A stretch of 64,000 nucleotides of DNA from positions 1 through 64,000 of the forward strand of contig NZ_LGDV01000197.1 in the NCBI RefSeq assembly GCF_001280015.1, read 5' to 3'. Each line of letters opens with the position of its first letter. Position 1 is the first letter of the stretch. The position numbers and the translations under genes are program-made. The DNA comes from Streptomyces sp. MMG1121. Its GTDB lineage: Bacteria > Actinomycetota > Actinomycetes > Streptomycetales > Streptomycetaceae. Shown here piece after piece: positions 15,452 through 24,556 of this stretch. Under the pieces are notes generated by a model. The model was given only the letters and a program-made list of their open reading frames with translations, searched no databases and was not told where the DNA came from.

Positions 15452-17650
15452 CTAGGTCGTCTCGTCCGCCTGTTCGCGGATCCGCTCGGCGATCTGCGGC
15501 GGCATCGGCTCGTGCCGGGCGTACGCCCGGTCGAAGCGGGCCGTGCCGTGCGACAGCGACCGCAGGTCGACGGCGTACCGGCCGATCTCGAACTCGGGCA
15601 CCTCGGCCCGGATCAAGGTCCGCGCGGCGCCGACCTGTTCGGTGCCGAGCACCCGGCCGCGCCGGCTCGACAGGTCGCTCATCACCGCGCCCACATAGTC
15701 GTCGCCGACCAGCACGGACACCTCGGCGACGGGCTCCAGCAGATGGATCCGCGCGTCGGCCGCGGCCTCCCGCAGTGCCAGCGCGCCCGCGGTCTGGAAG
15801 GCGGCGTCGGAGGAGTCCACCGAGTGCGCCTTGCCGTCCAGCAGCGTGATCCGCACGTCCACCAGCTGGTACCCGGCGGCGACGCCCTTGGCGGCCTGCG
15901 CCCGTACGCCCTTCTCGACGGACGGGATGAACTGGCGCGGTACCGCACCGCCGACCACCTTGTCCACGAACTCGATGCCCGAGCCGCCCGGCAGCGGTTC
16001 CACCTCGATCTCGCAGATCGCGTACTGCCCGTGCCCGCCGGACTGCTTCACATGCCGGCCGCGTCCGGTCGCCTTGTGCGCGAACGTCTCCCGGAGGGAG
16101 ACCTTGTGCGGGACGACGTCGACCTGGACGCCGTAACGGCTGCGCAGCCGTTCCAGGGCGACGTCCGCGTGGGCCTCGCCCAGGCACCACAGGACCACCT
16201 GGTGGGTGTCCTGGTTCTGCTGCAGCCGCATGGTCGGGTCCTCGGCGACCAGCCGGGCGAGCCCCTGGGAGAGCTTGTCCTCGTCCGCCTTGCTGTGCGC
16301 CTGGATGGCGAGCGGCAGCAGCGGGTCGGGCATCCGCCAGGGCTCCATCAGCAGCGGGTCGTCCTTCGCGGAGAGCGTGTCCCCGGTCTCGGCGCGGCCG
16401 AGCTTGGCCACGCACACCAGGTCGCCGGCGACGGCGTGCGTCACCGGGCGCTGCTGCTTGCCGAACGGCATGGACAGGGCGCCGACCTTCTCGTCGACGT
16501 CGTGGTCCTCGTGGCCACGGTCGGCCAGCCCGTGCCCGGAGACGTGCACCGTCTGGTCGGGGCGCAGGGTGCCGGAGAAGAGGCGGACGAGGGAGACCCG
16601 GCCGACGTAGGGGTCGGAGGCGGTCTTGACGACCTCGGCGACCAGCGGGCCGCCGGTGTCGCACGGCTTCAGCTCGCGCGCCTTGCCGTCGATGGTGGTG
16701 ACCCCGGGCAGCGGATGCTCGAACGGGGTCGGGAAACCGCCGGTGACCAGCTCCAGCAGCTCGACCGTGCCGAGCCCCTGCCGGGCGCCCTCGGCGGCGG
16801 GGGCGGCCGCCAGGACGGGGAAGAACGCGCCGCGGGCGACGGCCCGCTCCAGGTCCTCGACCAGAGTCTTGATCTCGACCTGCGCGCCGCCGAGATAGCG
16901 GTCCATGAGGGTCTCGTCCTCGCTCTCGGCGATGATCCCCTCGATGAGCCGGTTGCGTGCCTCCTCGATGTCCGGCAGCTGCTCCGGGCCGGGCTCGGAC
17001 TCCTTGCGCTCCCCGGTGGAGTAGTCGAACAGCTTCTGCGACAGCAGCCCGACCAGCCCGGTCACGGGTGCGTGCCCGTCGGGGCCCTCCGGGGCGCGCA
17101 GTGGCAGATACAGCGGGAGCACGGCGTCGGGGTCGTCCCCGCCGAAGGCCTCCGCGCAGGTCCGGGTCATCTCCTCGAAGTCCGCGCGGGCGGCCTCCAG
17201 GTGCGTGATCACGATGGCGCGGGGCATGCCTACGGCCGCGCACTCCTCCCAGAGCATCCGGGTCGAGCCGTCCACCCCGTCCGCGGCCGAGACGACGAAG
17301 AGGGCCGCGTCCGCAGCGCGCAGACCGGCCCGCAGCTCCCCGACGAAGTCGGCGTACCCGGGGGTGTCGAGGAGGTTGATCTTGATGTCGTCCCATTCGA
17401 CGGGCACCAGGGAGAGCTGTACGGAACGCTGCTGCCGGTGCTCGATCTCGTCGTAGTCCGAGACGGTGCCGCCGTCCTCGACGCGGCCCGCCCGGTTCAC
17501 CGCCCCCGCGCTCAGCGCGAGGGCCTCCACCAGGGTCGTCTTGCCCGAACCGGAGTGGCCGACCAGCACCACGTTCCGTACGGACGCGGGCTGGTCGGCC
17601 TCGAGAGCCCTGCCGGCGGCCCCGGGGTGTGTCTGAGTCTTGTCGCCCAT
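15452..17650 (-). CDS. Elongation factor G-like protein (EF-G2)
   Basis: This 732-residue protein has the EF-G domain order: a G domain, a beta-barrel domain II, and domains III-V. The ATG at 17650 follows GGGAGGCAGG. The G domain is divergent. The P-loop is GHSGSGKTT (residues 31-39) instead of AHIDAGKTT. G3 reads DTPGYADF, with Tyr99 where translational GTPases have the catalytic His. The G4 position reads THLE (about 149-152) instead of NKxD. The domain IV/V region is well preserved (HKVSLRETFAHKATGRGRHVKQSGGHGQY). It is therefore unlikely to be the main translocase; mycobacterial EF-G2 is reported to lack translocase activity. The gene is monocistronic and diverges from pgsA. Confidence 0.88.
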   Translation of the reverse strand: MGDKTQTHPGAAGRALEADQPASVRNVVLVGHSGSGKTTLVEALALSAGAVNRAGRVEDGGTVSDYDEIEHRQQRSVQLSLVPVEWDDIKINLLDTPGYADFVGELRAGLRAADAALFVVSAADGVDGSTRMLWEECAAVGMPRAIVITHLEAARADFEEMTRTCAEAFGGDDPDAVLPLYLPLRAPEGPDGHAPVTGLVGLLSQKLFDYSTGERKESEPGPEQLPDIEEARNRLIEGIIAESEDETLMDRYLGGAQVEIKTLVEDLERAVARGAFFPVLAAAPAAEGARQGLGTVELLELVTGGFPTPFEHPLPGVTTIDGKARELKPCDTGGPLVAEVVKTASDPYVGRVSLVRLFSGTLRPDQTVHVSGHGLADRGHEDHDVDEKVGALSMPFGKQQRPVTHAVAGDLVCVAKLGRAETGDTLSAKDDPLLMEPWRMPDPLLPLAIQAHSKADEDKLSQGLARLVAEDPTMRLQQNQDTHQVVLWCLGEAHADVALERLRSRYGVQVDVVPHKVSLRETFAHKATGRGRHVKQSGGHGQYAICEIEVEPLPGGSGIEFVDKVVGGAVPRQFIPSVEKGVRAQAAKGVAAGYQLVDVRITLLDGKAHSVDSSDAAFQTAGALALREAAADARIHLLEPVAEVSVLVGDDYVGAVMSDLSSRRGRVLGTEQVGAARTLIRAEVPEFEIGRYAVDLRSLSHGTARFDRAYARHEPMPPQIAERIREQADETT

Positions 17651-17686
17651 GATCCTGCCTCCCGTGCACGGTGAGGTCACTACGGG

Positions 17687-17707
17687 CGCGGATACGCGGG
17701 ATCCGCG
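17687..17707. repeat. Inverted repeat in the EF-G2/pgsA divergent gap
   Basis: CGCGGAT at 17687-17693 and ATCCGCG at 17701-17707 form a 7-bp inverted repeat with a 7-base spacer, 37 bp upstream of the EF-G2 start. The remaining divergent gap to 17934 holds a TACGAT (17877-17882) that may be the pgsA -10 box and nothing else I can name. Confidence 0.3.
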
Positions 17708-17934
17708 TGTGGTGGCGGCTCCGGCGACGCCCGCGGTTATTCGAGCTTTCCACTCACGTCACGCTGCGTCCATACGGCGGACCCGATCGCGCCACGCACG
17801 CCCCGCGCGCGGCGGCGCACACCGCTTCACGCCACGGGCTGTGGGTGCCCGCCCGTCACGTACGCACGCGCGTGGCTACGATGGGCCAGCCGGAGGCCAT
17901 CAGGGCCGCGGCGACACCGACCGTCGGGAAGGCC

Positions 17935-18612
17935 ATGCTGAACAAGTACGCGCGTGCATTTTTCACGCGTGTCCTCACACCGTTCGCCGCGTTTCTCATC
18001 CGGCGGGGGGTGAGCCCCGACACGGTCACGCTCATCGGCACGGCCGGTGTGGTGGCCGGCGCGCTGGTCTTCTACCCCAGGGGCGAGTTCTTCTGGGGCA
18101 CGGTCGTGATCACCCTGTTCGTCTTCTCCGACCTGGTCGACGGCAACATGGCCCGCCAGCTGGGCCGCTCCAGCCGCTGGGGCGCCTTCCTGGACTCCAC
18201 CCTGGACCGGGTCGCCGACGGCGCGATCTTCGGCGGCTTCGCGCTCTGGTACGCGGGCCAGGGCGACAACAACATGCTGTGCGCCGTCGCCATCTTCTGT
18301 CTGGCCAGCGGCCAGGTGGTGTCGTACACCAAGGCCCGCGGTGAGTCGATCGGGCTGCCGGTCGCCGTCAACGGGCTCGTCGAGCGGGCCGAGCGGCTGG
18401 TGATCTCGCTGGTCGCGGCCGGTTTGGCGGGCCTGCACAAGTTCGGCGTGCCGGGCATCCAGTGGCTGCTGCCGATCGCCCTGTGGATCGTCGCCGCGGG
18501 CAGCCTCGTCACGCTGGTCCAGCGGGTCGTCACCGTCCGCCGCGAGTCGGCCGAGGCGGAGGCGGCCGTCGCCCGGCACAACGCGGCCCACGGGAGCGAG
18601 GCGGCGAAGTGA
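17935..18612 (+). CDS. pgsA: Phosphatidylinositol phosphate synthase (CDP-alcohol phosphatidyltransferase)
   Basis: This 225-residue membrane enzyme joins CDP-diacylglycerol and inositol 1-phosphate to make phosphatidylinositol phosphate, the precursor of PI and PIMs. The CDP-alcohol motif D-x2-DG-x2-AR-x8-G-x3-D-x3-D is complete (Asp66, Asp69, Gly70, Ala73, Arg74, Gly83, Asp87, Asp91), and several membrane spans follow. I choose ATG 17935 because GGGAAGG lies just upstream and the protein then aligns in length with mycobacterial PgsA1; an in-frame ATG at 17881 overlaps the likely -10 box. Assignment to inositol rather than glycerol rests on the acyltransferase and PimA genes that overlap behind it. 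Confidence 0.9.
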   Translation: MLNKYARAFFTRVLTPFAAFLIRRGVSPDTVTLIGTAGVVAGALVFYPRGEFFWGTVVITLFVFSDLVDGNMARQLGRSSRWGAFLDSTLDRVADGAIFGGFALWYAGQGDNNMLCAVAIFCLASGQVVSYTKARGESIGLPVAVNGLVERAERLVISLVAAGLAGLHKFGVPGIQWLLPIALWIVAAGSLVTLVQRVVTVRRESAEAEAAVARHNAAHGSEAAK

Positions 18613-19517
18613 GCACCGCCGACCGGCTCACCGACACGCTGTACGGCCTCGGCTGGAGCACCGTCAAGAAGCTCCCCGAACCGGTCGCGGCCCGTCTCGG
18701 CCGCACCGTCGCCGACCTCGCCTGGAAGCAGCGCGGCAAGGGGGTGAAGCGGCTGAAGAGCAACTACGCGCGCGTGGTGCCCGACGCCACCCCCGAGCGT
18801 CTCGCCGAGCTCTCGCGCGCGGGCATGCGCTCGTACCTGCGCTACTGGATGGAGTCCTTCCGGCTGCCGGCCTGGAGCACCGAGCGTGTGAAGAGCGGCT
18901 TCGACCCCAAGGACATCGACCGCCTCACCGACGGCCTCGCCTCCGGCCGGGGCGTGGTCCTCGCCCTGCCGCACCTGGCCAACTGGGACCTGGCCGGCGC
19001 CTGGGTCACCACCAAGCTGGAGACGCCGTTCACGACGGTCGCCGAGCGGCTGAAGCCCGAGAGCCTCTACGACCGTTTCGTCGCCTACCGCGAGGGCCTC
19101 GGCATGGAGGTCCTGCCGCACAGCGGGGGCTCCGCCTTCGGCACCCTGGCCCGGCGGCTGCGCGAGGGCGGCCTGGTCTGCCTGGTCGCCGACCGGGACC
19201 TGTCCGCCTCCGGGGTCGAGGTCGACTTCTTCGGCGAGCAGGCCCGGATGCCCGCGGGCCCGGCACTGCTCGCCCAGCAGACCGGCGCGCTGCTGCTGCC
19301 GGTCACGCTCTGGTACGACGACTCGCCGGTCATGAAGGGGCAGGTGCATCCCCCGATCGAGGTTCCCGAGTCAGGCACGCGCGCGGAGAAGACGTCCGTG
19401 ATGACACAGGCGCTGGCCGACGCCTTCGCCACCGGGATCGCCGACCATCCGGAGGACTGGCACATGCTGCAGCGCTTGTGGCTCGCCGACCTCGACCCCG
19501 CGAAGGGACCCTCGTGA
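18609..19517 (+). CDS. Phosphatidylinositol mannoside acyltransferase (LpxL/HtrB family)
   Basis: This 302-residue membrane-associated acyltransferase starts at a GTG overlapping the pgsA stop (GTGA). The catalytic HxxxxD motif is HLANWD, near residues 118-123. Further family blocks are VADRDLSASGVEVDFFG and PAGPALLAQQTGALLLPV. In mycobacteria the equivalent gene (Rv2611c) lies in the same place and acylates the mannose at inositol position 2 of PIM. The substrate in Streptomyces is inferred from this gene order. Confidence 0.9.
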   Translation: MSTADRLTDTLYGLGWSTVKKLPEPVAARLGRTVADLAWKQRGKGVKRLKSNYARVVPDATPERLAELSRAGMRSYLRYWMESFRLPAWSTERVKSGFDPKDIDRLTDGLASGRGVVLALPHLANWDLAGAWVTTKLETPFTTVAERLKPESLYDRFVAYREGLGMEVLPHSGGSAFGTLARRLREGGLVCLVADRDLSASGVEVDFFGEQARMPAGPALLAQQTGALLLPVTLWYDDSPVMKGQVHPPIEVPESGTRAEKTSVMTQALADAFATGIADHPEDWHMLQRLWLADLDPAKGPS

Positions 19518-20677
19518 GAATCGGGATCGTCTGCCCGTACTCCTGGGACGTGCCCGGCGGCGTCCAGTTCCACATCCGCGATCTCGCCGAGTACTTCATC
19601 CGGCTCGGCCACGAGGTGTCCGTCCTCGCCCCGGCCGACGACGACACCCCGCTGCCGCCGTACGTCGTCTCGGCCGGCCGCGCGGTACCGGTGCCCTACA
19701 ACGGCTCGGTGGCCCGGCTCAACTTCGGTTTCCTGTCGGCCGCGCGGGTACGGCGCTGGCTGCACGAGGGCGCCTTCGACGTCGTCCACATCCACGAGCC
19801 GACGTCGCCGTCGCTGGGACTGCTGACCTGCTGGGCGGCCCAGGGCCCGATCGTGGCCACGTTCCACACCTCCAACCCCCGCTCGCGCGCGATGATCGCG
19901 GCGTACTCGATCCTGCAGGCCGCCCTGGAGAAGATCAGCGCGCGGATCGCGGTCAGCGAGTACGCCCGCCGCACCCTGGTCGAGCACCTCGGCGGGGACG
20001 CGGTGGTCATCCCCAACGGCGTCGACGTGGACTTCTTCGCCAAGGCCGAGCCGAAGCCGGAGTGGCAGGGCGACACGATCGGCTTCATCGGCCGGATCGA
20101 CGAGCCCCGCAAGGGCTTGCCGGTCCTGATGAAGGCCCTGCCGAGGATCCTGGCAACCCGCCCGCAGGCGCGCCTTCTGGTCGCGGGGCGGGGCGACGAG
20201 GAAGCGGCCGTGGAGGATCTCCCCAAGGAGCTGCGCGCGCGCGTGGAGTTCCTCGGCATGATCAGCGACGAGGACAAGGCGCGCTTCCTGCGCAGCGTCG
20301 ACCTGTACGTCGCGCCGAACACCGGCGGCGAGAGCTTCGGCATCATCCTGGTCGAGGCGATGTCGGCGGGCGCACCCGTGCTCGCCTCCGACCTGGACGC
20401 CTTCGTACAGGTCCTCGACCAGGGCGAGGCGGGCGAGGTCTTCGCCAACGAGAACGCCGACGCGCTCGCCGAGGCGGCCGTACGGCTGCTGGCCGACCCC
20501 GAGCGCCGCGCCGCCCTGAGCGAGCGCGGCAGCACCCATGTGCGGCGCTTCGACTGGTCGACGGTCGGCGCGGACATCCTGTCGGTCTACGAGACGGTGA
20601 CGGCCGGCGCGGCAGCGGTCGCGGCGGACGAGCGGACGACCGGGTTCCGGGCCAGGTTCGGCCTGGCACGGGACTGA
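19514..20677 (+). CDS. pimA: Phosphatidylinositol alpha-mannosyltransferase (GT4)
   Basis: This 387-residue GT-B glycosyltransferase starts at a GTG overlapping the acyltransferase stop. The N-terminal Rossmann half begins RIGIVCPYSWDVPGGVQFH, with the glycine loop that contacts GDP-mannose. The C-terminal half has the GT4 EX7E element in GESFGIILVEA. PimA transfers the first mannose from GDP-mannose to phosphatidylinositol on the cytoplasmic face of the membrane. Order and coupling with pgsA and the acyltransferase support this assignment over other GT4 activities. Confidence 0.9.
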   Translation: MRIGIVCPYSWDVPGGVQFHIRDLAEYFIRLGHEVSVLAPADDDTPLPPYVVSAGRAVPVPYNGSVARLNFGFLSAARVRRWLHEGAFDVVHIHEPTSPSLGLLTCWAAQGPIVATFHTSNPRSRAMIAAYSILQAALEKISARIAVSEYARRTLVEHLGGDAVVIPNGVDVDFFAKAEPKPEWQGDTIGFIGRIDEPRKGLPVLMKALPRILATRPQARLLVAGRGDEEAAVEDLPKELRARVEFLGMISDEDKARFLRSVDLYVAPNTGGESFGIILVEAMSAGAPVLASDLDAFVQVLDQGEAGEVFANENADALAEAAVRLLADPERRAALSERGSTHVRRFDWSTVGADILSVYETVTAGAAAVAADERTTGFRARFGLARD

Positions 20678-20871
20678 GCCGCGCCACCCTGGCGACGCGA
20701 GGGCGCCGAGGCCCGCGTGGGCAGGGTTTCCCGGGCCGCGCGGACCGTCGCGAAGAGCCGTCGGCGGGCGGGATCGACCGCACCCGGGGCGGTGGACCGG
20801 GTGAAGGGCCCCCGGGGCCGGTCCGGGGTTTGCCGTGCGGGGCGTCGGACGGCAGCCGATAGCCTTCGGCC

Positions 20872-21414
20872 GTGACCGCAACCCTCATCTGGATCCTCGT
20901 CGTCCTCGTCGCGATCGGGCTGTACCTGAGCTGGACGGCCGGGCGGCTGGACCGGCTGCACGTGCGGATGGACGCCGCGCGGGCCGCGCTCGACGCACAG
21001 CTGCTGCGGCGGGCCTCCGTGACCCAGGAACTGGCCACCTCGGGCGTGCTGGACCCGGCCGCCTCCATCGTGCTGTACGAGGCCGCGCACGCGGCCCGGC
21101 AGGCGGAGGAGGAGCAGCGCGAGGTCGCCGAGAGCGAGCTGAGCCAGGCGTTGCGCGCGGTCTTCGAGGACCCGGCGCAGGTGGAGGTCGTACGCGAGGC
21201 CCCGGGCGGCGAGGAGGCGGCCCATGAGCTGGCCGAGGCCGTCCGCCGGGTCCCGATGGCCCGCCGCTTCCACAACGACGCCGTGGGGGCCGCCCGCAGG
21301 CTCCGCGAGCACCGCAAGGTCCGCTGGTTCCGGCTCGCCGGCCACGCCCCGTTCCCGCTGGCCTTCGAGATGGACGACGAGCCGCCCGCGGCCCTGGCGG
21401 AGCGGGAGGGCTGA
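20872..21414 (+). CDS. LemA-like membrane-anchored protein
   Basis: This 180-residue protein starts with one membrane span (TLIWILVVLVAIGLYLSW), followed by an almost wholly helical cytoplasmic or exposed part. The order resembles LemA: a first helix with DAARAALDAQLLRRASVTQELA, and a later RRFHNDAVGAARRLREHRKV followed by FRLAGHAPFPLAFE, comparable to the RYNDAV...PY.FE end of LemA. The likeness is partial and the function of LemA itself is unclear. The GTG has no obvious ribosome-binding site; a GATAGC a few bases upstream suggests a possibly leaderless transcript. It is separated from pimA by 194 bp without other recognisable elements. Confidence 0.6.
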   Translation: MTATLIWILVVLVAIGLYLSWTAGRLDRLHVRMDAARAALDAQLLRRASVTQELATSGVLDPAASIVLYEAAHAARQAEEEQREVAESELSQALRAVFEDPAQVEVVREAPGGEEAAHELAEAVRRVPMARRFHNDAVGAARRLREHRKVRWFRLAGHAPFPLAFEMDDEPPAALAEREG

Positions 21415-21559
21415 GGCCGTCCGGGGCCGGGGAGCGGGACGCCTGAACGCCTGGTGAACAAAAGGATCCACCGGCTTCCCATTGGCCCTTGCTGTGGCCT
21501 GGTCCACTCGCGTTTCCTCGGTGGGGCAGAAACCCTCTTTCCCTTCAGTGAGGTCACCC

Positions 21560-22465
21560 GTGTCCACCATCGACAACCAGGCTCCCGAGACCGGTACCGC
21601 CCGTGTGAAGCGCGGCATGGCCGAGCAGCTCAAGGGCGGCGTGATCATGGACGTCGTCACGCCGGAGCAGGCGAAGATCGCCGAGGACGCGGGCGCCGTC
21701 GCCGTCATGGCGCTGGAGCGGGTCCCGGCCGACATCCGCAAGGACGGCGGCGTGGCCCGCATGTCCGACCCGGACATGATCGAGGGCATCATCGACGCCG
21801 TCTCGATCCCGGTCATGGCCAAGTCCCGCATCGGCCACTTCGTCGAGGCCCAGGTGCTGCAGTCCCTCGGTGTCGACTACATCGACGAGTCCGAGGTCCT
21901 CACCCCGGCCGACGAGGTCAACCACTCCGACAAGTGGTCCTTCACCACCCCGTTCGTCTGTGGTGCCACCAACCTGGGCGAGGCCCTGCGCCGCATCGCC
22001 GAGGGCGCCGCGATGATCCGCTCCAAGGGCGAGGCCGGCACCGGCAACGTCGTGGAGGCGGTCCGTCACCTGCGCCAGATCAAGAACGAGATCGCCAGGC
22101 TGCGCGGCTTCGACAACCACGAGCTGTACGCCGCCGCCAAGGAGCTGCGCGCCCCGTACGAGCTGGTCAAGGAGGTCGCCGAGCTGGGCAAGCTCCCGGT
22201 CGTGCTGTTCTCCGCCGGCGGCGTGGCCACCCCGGCCGACGCGGCCCTGATGCGTCAGCTCGGCGCCGAGGGCGTGTTCGTCGGCTCCGGCATCTTCAAG
22301 TCCGGCGACCCGGCCAAGCGCGCCGCCGCCATCGTGAAGGCCACCACCTTCTACGACGACCCGAAGATCATCGCGGACGCGTCCCGCAACCTCGGCGAGG
22401 CCATGGTCGGCATCAACTGCGACACCCTCCCCGAGACCGAGCGCTACGCCAACCGCGGCTGGTAA
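21560..22465 (+). CDS. pdxS: Pyridoxal 5'-phosphate synthase lyase subunit
   Basis: This 301-residue (beta/alpha)8 enzyme makes PLP from ribose 5-phosphate, glyceraldehyde 3-phosphate and ammonia supplied by PdxT. The active-site lysine region [14 protein letters not shown] (Lys88) and the conserved block [19 protein letters not shown] are present. The GTG at 21560 follows GTGAGG and gives the usual short N-terminal tail before [18 protein letters not shown]. It lies 7 bp upstream of pdxT. The 145-bp upstream gap shows no riboswitch-like element that I recognise. Confidence 0.97.
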   Translation: MSTIDNQAPETGTARVKRGMAEQLKGGVIMDVVTPEQAKIAEDAGAVAVMALERVPADIRKDGGVARMSDPDMIEGIIDAVSIPVMAKSRIGHFVEAQVLQSLGVDYIDESEVLTPADEVNHSDKWSFTTPFVCGATNLGEALRRIAEGAAMIRSKGEAGTGNVVEAVRHLRQIKNEIARLRGFDNHELYAAAKELRAPYELVKEVAELGKLPVVLFSAGGVATPADAALMRQLGAEGVFVGSGIFKSGDPAKRAAAIVKATTFYDDPKIIADASRNLGEAMVGINCDTLPETERYANRGW

Positions 22466-22472
22466 TCACCCC

Positions 22473-23075
22473 ATGAACACTCCTGTCATAGGCGTCCTGG
22501 CTCTCCAGGGCGACGTACGGGAGCACCTCATCGCCCTGGCCGCGGCCGACGCCGTGGCCAGGCCGGTGCGGCGCCCCGAGGAACTCGCCGAGGTGGACGG
22601 CCTCGTCCTGCCCGGCGGCGAGTCCACGACCATCTCCAAGCTGGCCGTCCTCTTCGGAGTGATGGAGCCCCTCCGCGCGCGCGTGCGCGACGGCATGCCC
22701 GTCTACGGCACCTGCGCGGGCATGATCATGCTCGCCGACAAGATCCTCGACCCGCGCTCGGGCCAGGAGACCATCGGCGGCATCGACATGATCGTGCGCC
22801 GCAACGCCTTCGGACGTCAGAACGAGTCCTTCGAGGCGGCGGTCGACGTCAGGGGCGTCGAGGGCGATCCTGTAGAGGGCGTCTTCATCCGTGCCCCCTG
22901 GGTGGAGTCCGTGGGCGCCGGGGCCGAGGTGCTCGCCGAGCACGAGGGCCACATCGTCGCCGTACGCCAGGGCCATGTGCTCGCCACGTCGTTCCACCCG
23001 GAACTGACCGGCGACCACCGCGTTCACTCCTTGTTCGTCGACATGGTGCGCGCAAGCAGGGCGGCGGAGGCCTAG
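22473..23075 (+). CDS. pdxT: Pyridoxal 5'-phosphate synthase glutaminase subunit
   Basis: This 200-residue class I glutaminase supplies ammonia to PdxS. The catalytic cysteine is Cys81 in [14 protein letters not shown] (near residues 48-51) forms the oxyanion region, and the His/Glu pair is in [13 protein letters not shown]. It begins 7 bp after pdxS, so the subunits are coexpressed. The start has little visible ribosome-binding sequence, consistent with coupling to pdxS. Confidence 0.97.
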   Translation: MNTPVIGVLALQGDVREHLIALAAADAVARPVRRPEELAEVDGLVLPGGESTTISKLAVLFGVMEPLRARVRDGMPVYGTCAGMIMLADKILDPRSGQETIGGIDMIVRRNAFGRQNESFEAAVDVRGVEGDPVEGVFIRAPWVESVGAGAEVLAEHEGHIVAVRQGHVLATSFHPELTGDHRVHSLFVDMVRASRAAEA

Positions 23076-23126
23076 TAGGATCTCTGGCGTTCGTATAGAG
23101 ATGGGTTACGCGAAGGAGACAGGCAG

Positions 23127-23879
23127 ATGTCCGGCCACTCTAAATGGGCCACGACGAAGCACAAGAAGGCCGTGATCGACGCCAAGCGCGGCAAGCTCTT
23201 CGCGAAGCTGATCAAGAACATCGAGGTCGCCGCGCGGATGGGTGGCGTCGACCTCGAGGGCAACCCGACGCTCTACGACGCCGTCCAGAAGGCCAAGAAG
23301 CAGTCGGTGCCCAACAAGAACATCGACTCCGCGATCAAGCGCGGTGGTGGTCTCGAGGCCGGTGGCGCCGACTACGAGACGATCATGTACGAGGGCTACG
23401 GCCCCAACGGTGTCGCGGTGCTCATCGAGTGCCTCACCGACAACCGCAACCGTGCCGCCTCCGACGTCCGCGTCGCCATGACCCGCAACGGCGGGAACAT
23501 GGCCGACCCCGGCTCGGTGTCGTACCTGTTCAACCGCAAGGGCGTCGTCATCGTCCCCAAGGGCGAGCTGACCGAGGACGACGTGCTCGGCGCCGTCCTG
23601 GACGCCGGCGCCGAGGAGGTCAACGACCTCGGCGAGTCCTTCGAGGTGCTCAGTGAGGCCACCGACATGGTCGCGGTCCGCACGGCCCTCCAGGAGGCCG
23701 GCATCGACTACGACTCGGCCGAGGCCAACTTCGTCCCGACCATGCAGGTCGAGCTGGACGAGGAGGGCGCCAAGAGGATCTTCAAGCTGATCGACGCGCT
23801 CGAGGACAGCGACGACGTGCAGAACGTGTTCGCCAACTTCGACGTCAGCGACGAGATCATGGAGAAGGTCGACGCGTAG
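23127..23879 (+). CDS. yebC: YebC/PmpR family protein
   Basis: This 250-residue cytosolic protein has the three-domain YebC fold. The N-terminus [21 protein letters not shown] is the family signature, and the acidic C-terminal part is typical. Members have been described as DNA-binding regulators and, more recently, as ribosome-associated factors that relieve stalling at proline stretches. AAGGAGA precedes the ATG. A TAGGAT at 23076-23081, just past the pdxT stop, could be a -10 box for an own promoter. The gene lies upstream of ruvCAB, a very common arrangement. Confidence 0.95.
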   Translation: MSGHSKWATTKHKKAVIDAKRGKLFAKLIKNIEVAARMGGVDLEGNPTLYDAVQKAKKQSVPNKNIDSAIKRGGGLEAGGADYETIMYEGYGPNGVAVLIECLTDNRNRAASDVRVAMTRNGGNMADPGSVSYLFNRKGVVIVPKGELTEDDVLGAVLDAGAEEVNDLGESFEVLSEATDMVAVRTALQEAGIDYDSAEANFVPTMQVELDEEGAKRIFKLIDALEDSDDVQNVFANFDVSDEIMEKVDA

Positions 23880-23895
23880 CGCGCACAACTTGCCC

Positions 23896-23927
23896 ACGGG
23901 CCGACGGGACACACCCCGTCGGCCCGT
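23896..23927 (+). terminator. Stem-loop terminator after yebC
   Basis: A perfect 13-bp G+C-rich stem (23896-23908 with 23915-23927) with loop ACACAC follows the yebC stop by 17 bases and separates it from ruvCAB. Confidence 0.75.
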
Positions 23928-23967
23928 CGCGTTGTACGGCGTTGTCAGTGACACCCGATAGCCTGCA

Positions 23968-23981
23968 CGAACAGGCGATCG
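23968..23981. promoter_or_regulatory. LexA (SOS) box-like sequence upstream of ruvC
   Basis: CGAACAGGCGATCG fits the actinobacterial SOS pattern CGAAC-N4-GTTCG with one mismatch (GATCG in the right half). It lies 36 bp upstream of the ruvC start, where a LexA site would control the ruvCAB operon. The mismatch makes this a candidate only. Confidence 0.35.
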
Positions 23982-24016
23982 GGAGATGATCGGCAAGTGC
24001 TCGGAGGGAGGGGCGC

Positions 24017-24556
24017 GTGCGCGTACTGGGGGTGGACCCCGGGCTGACCCGGTGCGGTGTCGGCGTCGTCGAGGGGGTCGCGGGCAGGCCGCTGACGATG
24101 CTCGGCGTGGGAGTCGTCCGCACGCCCGCGGACGCCGAACTCAGCCACCGCCTGCTCGCCGTCGAAGAGGGCATAGAGCAGTGGCTGGACGAGCACCGGC
24201 CCGAGTTCGTCGCCGTGGAGCGCGTCTTCAGCCAGCACAACGTGCGCACGGTGATGGGCACGGCCCAGGCCAGCGCCGTAGCCATGCTGTGCGCCGCCCG
24301 GCGCGGCATCCCCGTGGCCCTGCACACCCCGAGCGAGGTCAAGGCGGCCGTCACCGGCACCGGACGTGCCGACAAGGCGCAGGTCGGCGCCATGGTCACC
24401 CGACTGCTCCGACTCGCCGCGCCCCCCAGGCCGGCCGACGCCGCAGACGCCCTCGCGCTCGCCATCTGCCACATCTGGCGCGCCCCCGCCCAGAACCGGC
24501 TCCAGCAGGCGGTCGCCCGCCACACAGCCCACGCAACGAAAGGCCGTACGGCATGA
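24017..24556 (+). CDS. ruvC: Holliday junction resolvase RuvC
   Basis: This 179-residue RNase H-fold endonuclease makes paired nicks in Holliday junctions. The first catalytic Asp is Asp7 in [13 protein letters not shown]. The second acid is in [11 protein letters not shown], and the C-terminal acids are in [12 protein letters not shown]. The GTG follows GGAGGGAGGGG. It is the first gene of ruvC-ruvA-ruvB, with the stop overlapping ruvA (ATGA). Confidence 0.97.
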   Translation: MRVLGVDPGLTRCGVGVVEGVAGRPLTMLGVGVVRTPADAELSHRLLAVEEGIEQWLDEHRPEFVAVERVFSQHNVRTVMGTAQASAVAMLCAARRGIPVALHTPSEVKAAVTGTGRADKAQVGAMVTRLLRLAAPPRPADAADALALAICHIWRAPAQNRLQQAVARHTAHATKGRTA

